Shown piece after piece: positions 8,460 to 15,102 of a stretch of 19,516 bases of DNA. Position 1 is the first letter of the stretch, and each line of letters starts with the position of its first letter. The notes below the pieces were generated by a model. That model was not told where the DNA came from. It saw only the letters and a program-made list of their open reading frames with translations, and did no database searches. Origin of the DNA: Pseudomonadota bacterium (lineage in GTDB: Bacteria > Pseudomonadota > Alphaproteobacteria > Acetobacterales > Acetobacteraceae); assembly GCA_021780935.1 (NCBI GenBank), contig JAJXXT010000108.1:1-19516 (forward strand). Direction: 5' to 3'. Position numbers and translations under genes: made by a program.

Positions 8460-8588
8460 CCAGACGGGGCGGGCAACCCCGACCGTTACTGCCCCGTTAC
8501 CACGAAAGGCGCCCCTCGCCCCGCCCGCCCCCGCGAAAGGCACACCTCGCCACCCCCCGAACACGCCCGAAAACCCGAAGTGCACACT
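8460..8588. other. Convergent intergenic spacer between glgX and the GH15 gene
   Basis: This 129-bp spacer separates two converging genes. It contains ACGGGGC (8464-8470) and its exact inverse GCCCCGT (8491-8497), which could form a weak terminator stem, but there is no T-run on either strand. It also holds a pair of imperfect 18-bp direct repeats. Confidence 0.45.
8503..8551. repeat. Two imperfect 18-bp direct repeats
   Basis: CGAAAGGCGCCCCTCGCC (8503-8520) and CGAAAGGCACACCTCGCC (8534-8551) differ at two positions and are offset by 31 bp. They lie between convergent genes. Their meaning is unknown; a small local duplication is the simplest explanation. Confidence 0.55.
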
Positions 8589-11003
8589 TCATCCGCCCAC
8601 CGATACCCGCGCCTCGCCGCCTCCCCCTCCATCGCGCCACCGCCATGACACGGCCACCGTCGCCCCCGCCGCCACCGACTTGGTCCGCAGCACCGCGGCG
8701 TGCAGCCCGAAGCCCACCTCCAGCGTTCCCCGCTCCCCCCCGTCCGAGCGGGCCGCAGTCCAGCGCACCAGCGCCGGCCCCTCCAGCACCACCACCAGCC
8801 GCGTGCCCGCCGCCATCCGCGCCACCGGCGCCCAGGGGGTCCATACGCTGCGCACCGCCGCGCGCCGCTGGGTCCGGTACCGGCGCCCCACCGAAGCCGG
8901 CGCATCCACCGCCCGCCCGGCGTGGCGCGAGATCACCAGCTTCACGAACTCCGCATGCGCCCAGGCGAGCGGCGTGGCCGAGCCGGTCGGCCGACCGGGG
9001 TACAGGAACCGGCGCGGGATCGCCTCGGCGTCCCACACCTGCTCGGGGATCATGCCGCCCTTGCCCGCCATCGCCGCCATCGCCTCCAGCAGGGCCAGGG
9101 GATCGCGCCCGGCGGCGAGTTCGTAGTGCCCCCGCTCCCCGGCCAACAGCGGCCAGGCCCGGCCGCGGCCGGCGCCCGTGTAGGGGGCGCCCGTCTCCGT
9201 CTCCCCGTAGCCATCGCCCACATAGCGGTGCCAGGCGGGGCCGTTGGGCGTGTCGGTCTTCAGCAGCGCGTCGGCCAGTTTCAGGCTGTCGACCACCAGC
9301 ATGTCGTCGGCCCGGCGCAGCCCGAACCGCACCAGCGCCAGGAAATCGAGCGACACCAGCTCCGCGGCGGGAATCGCCCGCGGCGTAGGCTGGTTGTGCA
9401 GCGGAATTTGGGTGGCCAGCGCGCCGGGGTCGGTCAGGATCGCCGCCGGCGCCAGATGCACGTAATGAGCCGGAATGCCTTCCTGCGCGGCCAGACGCCC
9501 GCCGCGCGCCACCAGCCAGCGCTCGATCTCGGCGTTCCAGAAATCCGCCGTTACCAGCGCCAGCCAGCGCAGCCGCAGGGTCAGGAACGGGGCCCCGGCC
9601 ACCAGCGCGGCGATCGCGCAGGCCAGCGTGTAGGGCGTGATCCCGGAGCTTTCCTCCCACCTGTCCTGCTCGCTCACCGGGCCGCTGCGCAGCAGGTAGC
9701 CGAGCGCGGCGGCGACCATGTCCGCCACCTCGGTCCCGCCCAGCGCGTCGCGTTCGGCCAGCAGCGCGGCCAGCAGCACCGGGCAGGCGGTCTGGTCCAG
9801 CTGCTTGCCCTGCCAATAGGGCCGCCCGCCCAGCCACTGGTTCTGCTCCCAGTGCCCGTCCTCGCGCTGGGTGGCGATCAGGTAGCGCAGCGCGTTGCGC
9901 GCTTCTTCCTCGGCCCCCAGTGCCAGCAGGGCGGTGGCGCACTGCACCAGGTCGCGCGGCCAGACCAGATGGTAGCCGCCGCGCTCGGTGCCGCGATCGC
10001 CCCAGGGGATGCTCAGGCTGGCGACCATCGCGCCCGGGTAGGTCTTATCCAGATGGCTGCGCAGCACCATGGTCGAGGTCATGAACTGCTCGCGCAACGC
10101 GTCCGGCGCCTCCCAGCGTACCGGGTTGCGCCGGTTGGCGCCGGCGTACCAGGCCTGCCAGTCCGACACCTGGCGCAGCAGCACGGCGGCGAAGGGCTCG
10201 AGCAGGCTGGACACCGCCAGCGTCGCCGCCGACTGCTTGGTGGCGGCGAACCCCAGCGCGAGCACTGCCTGCGCGGGCAGCGCGGCCACCAGCGCCACGT
10301 TGCCCGGCCCAGCGCGCGTGTATTCCCAGGTCAGTGTCCCGTTGGCGGCGAAATCCTGCCACCCGTCGCTGCGCCCGACATAGCCGGCGCTTGCCGCGCC
10401 GAACGCATCGCGTTGGGCCGCGTCCGCAGCAACTAGCGCGAGGCCGTACGGCCCCTGCTCCGCCCACAGCACGCGCCGGCCGCGATACTGCGCCACCGCG
10501 GCGACGTTGCCCTCTCCGGTCGCGCCGAGCCGCGGGGCCAGCAGCGTGTAGAGCCGCAACCCGGGATCGCCGGTCAGCGTGGCCTCGACCAGCAGCACGT
10601 CGCGCAGCGGATCGGGGGTGATGCGCAGGCGCAGGCGGAAGCGCGGATGGGTGTGCAGGATTTCCACCGCCGGCACGCCGGGCGCCACCAGCCGGACCTC
10701 ATACGCACCGAGTCGCTTGACCTCGACCCAGAACCCGGCCCCGTCGGCGACGATAAAGCCAAGATCGCGGATCTGCGGCAGATCGACGCGTGGGTAATAG
10801 ACCTCGGTGACGATGCCAAAGCCGAGCGTGAACCACAGCCGCGCCGGACCGAGCGAGCCGCCCACCACGTCCTTGGCGCTACTGGTCCAGGTCGGCGCGA
10901 TGCCGGGCCGGCCGGGCGCTTCCGCGAGCAGCGGAGGGGAAGATCCGGCCAAAACAGGATTCGCGTCGAGCGGCATTTCAGGGTCATCCTGGCACAGCGG
11001 CAT
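8589..11003 (-). CDS. GH15 glucoamylase / glucan 1,4-alpha-glucosidase family protein
   Basis: Glycoside hydrolase family 15 protein of 804 aa, expected to release glucose from non-reducing ends of alpha-glucans. An N-terminal beta-sandwich domain of the bacterial glucoamylase/glucodextranase type (about 35-300) precedes an (alpha/alpha)6 barrel (about 300-730). Visible motifs are HLVWPRDLV (345-353), EQDRWEESSGITPYT with the general-acid glutamate (E450 or E451), and GGMIPEQVWD with the likely base E654. I see no signal peptide, so it is probably cytoplasmic and acts on internal glucan. ATG 11003 has no clear ribosome-binding site. ATG 10976 (795 aa) has an AGGA about 10 bp upstream and is a serious alternative. 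It is transcribed against glgB-glgX and divergently from malQ. Glucodextranase activity cannot be excluded from sequence alone. Confidence 0.9.
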   Translation of the reverse strand: MPLCQDDPEMPLDANPVLAGSSPPLLAEAPGRPGIAPTWTSSAKDVVGGSLGPARLWFTLGFGIVTEVYYPRVDLPQIRDLGFIVADGAGFWVEVKRLGAYEVRLVAPGVPAVEILHTHPRFRLRLRITPDPLRDVLLVEATLTGDPGLRLYTLLAPRLGATGEGNVAAVAQYRGRRVLWAEQGPYGLALVAADAAQRDAFGAASAGYVGRSDGWQDFAANGTLTWEYTRAGPGNVALVAALPAQAVLALGFAATKQSAATLAVSSLLEPFAAVLLRQVSDWQAWYAGANRRNPVRWEAPDALREQFMTSTMVLRSHLDKTYPGAMVASLSIPWGDRGTERGGYHLVWPRDLVQCATALLALGAEEEARNALRYLIATQREDGHWEQNQWLGGRPYWQGKQLDQTACPVLLAALLAERDALGGTEVADMVAAALGYLLRSGPVSEQDRWEESSGITPYTLACAIAALVAGAPFLTLRLRWLALVTADFWNAEIERWLVARGGRLAAQEGIPAHYVHLAPAAILTDPGALATQIPLHNQPTPRAIPAAELVSLDFLALVRFGLRRADDMLVVDSLKLADALLKTDTPNGPAWHRYVGDGYGETETGAPYTGAGRGRAWPLLAGERGHYELAAGRDPLALLEAMAAMAGKGGMIPEQVWDAEAIPRRFLYPGRPTGSATPLAWAHAEFVKLVISRHAGRAVDAPASVGRRYRTQRRAAVRSVWTPWAPVARMAAGTRLVVVLEGPALVRWTAARSDGGERGTLEVGFGLHAAVLRTKSVAAGATVAVSWRWRDGGGGGEARVSVGG

Positions 11004-11154
11004 TTACGGGAGTCTAACACTGGCGGCGGCGCTGGCCAGGGACCGCACCCCGCACCCCGGACCGCGCACCGACCCCGTCCCGGACCGCGCCACGGACCAC
11101 GCCTGGGACCGGGGCCAGCGCCGCTCCCGGACGGATGGCATGAAAGGAGGCGTC
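11004..11154. promoter_or_regulatory. Divergent control region between the GH15 gene and malQ
   Basis: This 151-bp spacer should carry both promoters. GCGGCGCTGGCC (11026-11037) and its exact inverse GGCCAGCGCCGC (11113-11124) bracket most of it. Between them are five degenerate GGACCGC-type repeats starting at 11040, 11059, 11082, 11094 and 11106. The layout would suit a regulator binding two sites with looping, but the region is extremely GC-rich and no regulator gene is nearby. I see no credible -10 box. Confidence 0.45.
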
Positions 11155-13278
11155 ATGGACCAGGCTGGGCGCGCATCGATCGGCCGTCTGGCCGCGCTGG
11201 TCGGGATCGAGCCCGGCTATCGCGACACCGCCGGGGAGTTCCGCCCGGTCTCACCGGAAGCACGGGCGGCCCTGTTGCAGGTGCTGGGGTACGACGTCTC
11301 CGCCCCGTCGGCGATCGCTGATGCCGTCGCCGCGCTGGAGGCCGCTCCGTGGCGCGAACGCCTCCCGCCGATCGCGGTGCTGCGGCCCGACCCGGTGCCC
11401 GCTGTGGCGCCCACGGTGGCAGTCGTGGTGCCGGAGCGGGCGCTCGCGGGCAAGCTCGCATGGCGGATCCGGCTGGAAGACGGCGGCGAGCGGCAGGGCA
11501 CGGTGGTGCTGGAGCGGCTTTCCGTGCGCGCGCGCGGGCCGGGGAGCGGCGGGAAGGCCCCGCTGCGCCTCGCGCTGCCGCTGCCCGCCGATCTGCCGCA
11601 CGGCTACCACCGGCTGGAAGTCGCGTTCGGGGACGCCGCGGCGGACACCCCGCTGGTGCAGGCGCCCGCAAACGCGTTCCTGCCGGACTGGCTGGCCGCC
11701 GACGCGCGCGCCTGGGGCATCGGCTGTCCGTTGTTCTCGCTTTGGTCGGCGCAGAGCTGGGGGATCGGCGATTTTTCCGACCTCGGCCGGTTGGCGGGCC
11801 TGGCGGCCGCGCGCGGCGCCAGCCTGGTCGGGATCAATCCGCTGCACGCCCTGCTGCCGGGGCCAGAAGCCGATCCGAACCCCTACCTGCCGTCGAGCCG
11901 GCGGTTCCTGAACCCGCTGCATATCGACGTGATCGCACTCGCCCCCGATGTAACCCTGGGCGCCACCCTGGGCGCCACCCCGGGCGGGGCCTGGCCGGAG
12001 GCCGCACACGGCGTCGAGTACCCGCTGGTCCATCGCCGCAAGCACGGGGCGCTGGAGGCGATCTTCCGCGCGGGACAGTGGGATGACGCGGGGCTGGCCG
12101 CGTTCCGCGCCGCCGGCGGCGCGGCATTGGAGCACTTCGCGCTGTTCAACGCGCTGGCCGAGCATCTCGCCCCGCGCCCCTGGCGGGACTGGCCGGTGGC
12201 GCTGCGCGGCCCCGAAGCACCCGGGATCATGGCGGCCCGGCGCGAGCTGGCGCACCGCATCGACTACCACGTGTGGCTGCAATGGATCGCCACGCGCCAA
12301 CTGGCCGGCGCGGCGGCGCGCGGCGCCGGGCTCTACTGCGACCTCGCGGTGGGCGCGCATCCTGACGGCGCCGAGGTCTGGGCCGATCCGGCCGAGTTTC
12401 TCCGAGGCGCCCGGATCGGCGCGCCACCCGATGCCTTCGCGCCCGCGGGCCAGGATTGGGGCCTGCCACCGCCCGATCCGCGGGCACTGCGTGCCGGGGG
12501 CTACGCGAATTTTCTCGCCATGGTGCGCGCCACGATGCGCCACGCCGCGGCGCTGCGTCTCGACCACGTGATGGGATTGGAGCGGCTCTATGTGATCCCG
12601 CCGGGCTTGTCGGCACGCGACGGCGCCTATCTTCGCTACCCGCACGCAGATCTGCTCGGTCTTCTGGCGCTGGAAAGCCAGCGCCACCGCTGCCTCCTCG
12701 TGGGCGAGGACCTCGGCACGGTGCCGGAGGGGTTGCGCGAGACCCTGGCCGCGACCGGGATCCTGTCCTGTCGCCTGTTGATGTTCGAGCGCTGGCCCAA
12801 CGGGCTGTTCCGGCGCCCCGGCGCCTATCCGCGCCTGGCGCTCGCCGCCTTCGCCACCCACGATCTGCCGACCCTGCGCGGCTGGTGGGAGGGGCACGAC
12901 CTGCCGGGCGATCCGGCGGCGATGGCCGAGCGGCGGCGGGACCGTGCCCTGCTCCTCGCCGCGCTGCGCGATCGCGGGCTGGCGCCGGACGGGATCGATC
13001 CCGACACCGGACGGCCGGACGAGGCGGCGCTGACGGCGCTGCTCTGTGCCGTCCATCGGTTTCTCGCCCACACGCCAGCCACGCTGCTGCTGGCGAATCT
13101 CGGCGACCTGCTGGCGGAGACGGCGCAGATCAATCATCCGGACGCGGCGGTGGCGGCGGGGAACTGGCGGCATCGCTACCGCCTGCCGATCGAGGCGCTG
13201 GCGGCGGATCCGACGCTGCGGGCGGTCACGGCGGCGATCGCCGCTGGCCGCGCCAGTCCGGCCGACACCGAGGTCTGA
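11155..13278 (+). CDS. malQ: 4-alpha-glucanotransferase (amylomaltase) MalQ
   Basis: GH77 enzyme of 707 aa that moves maltosyl and longer alpha-1,4-glucan segments between chains, recycling the short oligosaccharides left by debranching and phosphorolysis. The residues expected for the family are present: D470 (LRLDHVMGLERL), E518 (VGEDLGTVPEGL) and D570 (FATHDLPTLRGWW). An N-terminal extension of about 160 aa before the barrel fits E. coli-type MalQ rather than the ~500-aa Thermus type. The start at 11155 is chosen because AAAGGAGG (11143-11150) lies 4 bp upstream. An ATG at 11140 would place that site inside the gene. A 12-bp tandem duplication encodes TLGATLGATPGG near residue 270. It is divergent from the GH15 gene and 246 bp ahead of glgA, with separate transcription likely. 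Confidence 0.95.
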   Translation: MDQAGRASIGRLAALVGIEPGYRDTAGEFRPVSPEARAALLQVLGYDVSAPSAIADAVAALEAAPWRERLPPIAVLRPDPVPAVAPTVAVVVPERALAGKLAWRIRLEDGGERQGTVVLERLSVRARGPGSGGKAPLRLALPLPADLPHGYHRLEVAFGDAAADTPLVQAPANAFLPDWLAADARAWGIGCPLFSLWSAQSWGIGDFSDLGRLAGLAAARGASLVGINPLHALLPGPEADPNPYLPSSRRFLNPLHIDVIALAPDVTLGATLGATPGGAWPEAAHGVEYPLVHRRKHGALEAIFRAGQWDDAGLAAFRAAGGAALEHFALFNALAEHLAPRPWRDWPVALRGPEAPGIMAARRELAHRIDYHVWLQWIATRQLAGAAARGAGLYCDLAVGAHPDGAEVWADPAEFLRGARIGAPPDAFAPAGQDWGLPPPDPRALRAGGYANFLAMVRATMRHAAALRLDHVMGLERLYVIPPGLSARDGAYLRYPHADLLGLLALESQRHRCLLVGEDLGTVPEGLRETLAATGILSCRLLMFERWPNGLFRRPGAYPRLALAAFATHDLPTLRGWWEGHDLPGDPAAMAERRRDRALLLAALRDRGLAPDGIDPDTGRPDEAALTALLCAVHRFLAHTPATLLLANLGDLLAETAQINHPDAAVAAGNWRHRYRLPIEALAADPTLRAVTAAIAAGRASPADTEV
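11953..11988 (+). repeat. 12-bp tandem repeat inside malQ
   Basis: ACCCTGGGCGCC occurs twice in direct succession (11953-11964 and 11965-11976), followed by a diverged third unit ACCCCGGGCGGG. It adds TLGA repeats in a likely surface loop without breaking the frame, and probably arose by replication slippage. Confidence 0.8.
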
Positions 13279-13380
13279 GTAGCCCGCTTCCGACGGCACG
13301 GTTCCCGCGAGACGATCGGAACGTGCTGCATTTCGTTGCAAAAAACGACAAAACGCTTCTGTCACCGACCCCGCCGCCGA

Positions 13381-13406
13381 ACCGGGTGTCCCGGTGGTTG
13401 TTGTTA
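13381..13406 (+). terminator. Weak candidate terminator downstream of malQ
   Basis: ACCGGG (13381-13386) and CCCGGT (13390-13395) form a 6-bp stem with a TGT loop, followed by a T-rich but not pure tract (GGTTGTTGTTA). It sits about 100 bp after the malQ stop and before the glgA promoter region. The stem is short and the tract imperfect, so confidence is low. Confidence 0.3.
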
Positions 13407-13415
13407 CGGTCACAT

Positions 13416-13421
13416 TATATT
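13416..13421 (+). promoter_or_regulatory. Possible -10 element TATATT
   Basis: TATATT is a close match to a housekeeping -10 hexamer in otherwise GC-rich DNA. The hexamer 17 bp upstream (GGTGGT) is a poor -35, so it is only a candidate. If used, transcription would start at about 13428, placing the FNR-type box downstream of the start. Confidence 0.25.
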
Positions 13422-13443
13422 CTTGCGATTTCGTGCCGCGAAG

Positions 13444-13457
13444 TTGATCCACATCAA
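13444..13457. promoter_or_regulatory. FNR/FixK/Anr-type box upstream of glgA
   Basis: TTGAT-CCAC-ATCAA is a perfect match to the TTGAT-N4-ATCAA consensus of FNR-family regulators (FNR, FnrL, FixK, Anr). Its centre is about 74 bp before the glgA ATG. If it activates as a class II site, the start would fall near 13492 with a weak -10-like TACCGG at 13480-13485. It suggests low-oxygen control of glgA-glgP and the hydrogenase genes that follow. Confidence 0.75.
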
Positions 13458-13524
13458 CGACACCACCGTGGTTGCCGGCTACCGGGTTCCTCAGCTGGTG
13501 ACGCCGGACCGGGGGGACAGGTTC

Positions 13525-15102
13525 ATGGACATCATGCCGCATGACCCGCCAGGCCACCGCCTGCGGGTGCTGTTCGCCACGTCCGAGCTTTTCCCGCTGG
13601 CCAAGACCGGGGGCCTCGGCGATGCCTGCGCCGCGCTGCCGGCCGCGCTTGTGGCGCTCGGGGCGGATATCCGCCCGATCCTGCCGGGCTATGTCTCCGC
13701 GCTGGACACGGCGGTCGATAAGCGAACTCTGGGGCCGCTGCCGGGCGGCGGGCTGCTGCTGCTCGGGCGCACGCCCGATACCTTCCTGCCGGTCTATCTG
13801 CTCGACTGGCCGGAGCTGTTCCGTCGCCCAGGCGGCCCGTATCAGGACGCTGACAAGCGCGACTGGCCCGACAATCTGCGCCGGTTCGCTGCCTTCTCCG
13901 CCGCTGCCGCGCAGTTGGCCCTGCGGGGAGACGGCCAGGGTTGGCAGCCCGACCTGGTGCACGCCAACGACTGGCACACCGGGCTGCTGGCGGCGTTCCT
14001 GGCGCTGCACGACGGACCGCGCCCGCCCAGCGTGTTCACCATCCACAACCTCGCCTACCAGGGAAACTTTTCGTTGGCGGAGGCCCGCGCGCTTGGTCTA
14101 CCCGACGCGCTGCTGGTGCCGGACGGCGCCGAGTTCTATGGCCAACTCTCCTGTCTCAAGGCCGGGATCCGTTACGCCGACCGGCTGACCACGGTGAGCC
14201 CGACCTATGCGCGGGAAATCCTGACCCCGGAATTCGGCGCCGGGCTGGACGGGCTGCTGCGCGCCCGCGCCCCCGACTTGGTGGGGATTCTCAACGGCAT
14301 CGACACCGAATTGTGGAACCCCGCCGACGACCTCGCCCTTCCAGCGCCGTACGACGCCGACCATCTCGCCGGCAAGCGCGCGGCCAAGGCGGCGCTGCGC
14401 CAGCAACTGGGGCTCGATCCCGCGGCGGAGGGGCCGCTGGTGGTCGCCGTCAATCGCCTGACGCAACAGAAGATGGCCGATGTGGTGCTGGAGGCGCTGC
14501 CGGCGCTGCTCGACCAGGGCGTGCAGATCGCGCTGCATGGGGAGGGCGATCCGGGGCTGGAGGCCGCCTTCCGCGCCGCCGCCATCGGCCGGGAGTCGCG
14601 GCTCGCGGTGCGGATCGGCTACCAGGAGGCGCTGGCGCACCGGCTGAACGCCGCCGCCGACCTCGCGCTGACGCCCTCGCGCTTCGAACCCTGCGGCCTG
14701 ACGACGATGTATGCGATGCGCTATGGCGCGATGCCGGTCACTCGTCCGGTGGGCGGGCTGGCGGACACCGTGACGGACATCGACACCGCCGATCCGCAGG
14801 CCGCGGTCGGCACCGGCTTCACTTTCGACGATCCCACCGCCGAGGCGCTGGCCGGCTGCGTGCGCCGCGCCGGCAGCCTGTTCCGCGATCCGGTCGCGTG
14901 GCGGCGGGTGCAACGCGCCGCGATGGGCCGCGATTTCGGCTGGGAGGTGTCGGCCCGCCGGTACTTGGCGCTGTATGGCGATCTGGTGGCGCCGGAGGTG
15001 CAGACTCGGCCGCGGTTCTTGATCCAGCCGGCGGCGCACGGTCCGCCGCGGCAGCAGGCGCCGGCGGTTCCTGAGCCGATCTTCGCCGAGGCGGCGGACT
15101 GA
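13525..15102 (+). CDS. glgA: Glycogen synthase GlgA
   Basis: GT5 glycosyltransferase that extends alpha-1,4-glucan from ADP-glucose; the supplying enzyme GlgC is not in this window. It is 525 aa with a two-domain GT-B fold. Visible motifs are the ADP-glucose-binding K27-TGGLGD near the N-terminus, LVHANDWHTG and TIHNLAYQGNF in the first domain, VNRLTQQKMADV in the second, and the catalytic-region PSRFEPCGL with E388. About 30 extra Pro/Ala-rich residues follow the conserved core, making it longer than the usual ~480 aa. ATG 13525 follows a G-rich ribosome-binding region (GGGGGGACAGG); ATG 13534 is a possible alternative. The stop shares one base with the glgP start (TGATG). An FNR-type box lies 67 bp upstream of the ATG. 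Confidence 0.96.
   Translation: MDIMPHDPPGHRLRVLFATSELFPLAKTGGLGDACAALPAALVALGADIRPILPGYVSALDTAVDKRTLGPLPGGGLLLLGRTPDTFLPVYLLDWPELFRRPGGPYQDADKRDWPDNLRRFAAFSAAAAQLALRGDGQGWQPDLVHANDWHTGLLAAFLALHDGPRPPSVFTIHNLAYQGNFSLAEARALGLPDALLVPDGAEFYGQLSCLKAGIRYADRLTTVSPTYAREILTPEFGAGLDGLLRARAPDLVGILNGIDTELWNPADDLALPAPYDADHLAGKRAAKAALRQQLGLDPAAEGPLVVAVNRLTQQKMADVVLEALPALLDQGVQIALHGEGDPGLEAAFRAAAIGRESRLAVRIGYQEALAHRLNAAADLALTPSRFEPCGLTTMYAMRYGAMPVTRPVGGLADTVTDIDTADPQAAVGTGFTFDDPTAEALAGCVRRAGSLFRDPVAWRRVQRAAMGRDFGWEVSARRYLALYGDLVAPEVQTRPRFLIQPAAHGPPRQQAPAVPEPIFAEAAD

Larger units (their letters stand above)
13279..13524 (+). other. malQ-glgA intergenic region
   Basis: This 246-bp region contains no gene and is noticeably less GC-rich in its middle. 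It holds a short hairpin (13381-13395), an AT-rich TATATT (13416-13421), a perfect FNR/FixK-type box (13444-13457) and a G-rich ribosome-binding region before glgA. It therefore looks like the start of a new transcription unit. Confidence 0.65.

Noticed and set aside
8700..10436. Plus-strand open frame antisense to the GH15 gene
   Set aside because: The GH15 frame on the minus strand carries catalytic motifs; this one does not.
11251..14046. Long minus-strand open frame (931 codons) antisense to malQ and the start of glgA
   Set aside because: Same reasoning: it crosses two real genes and an intergenic control region and has no domain signature.
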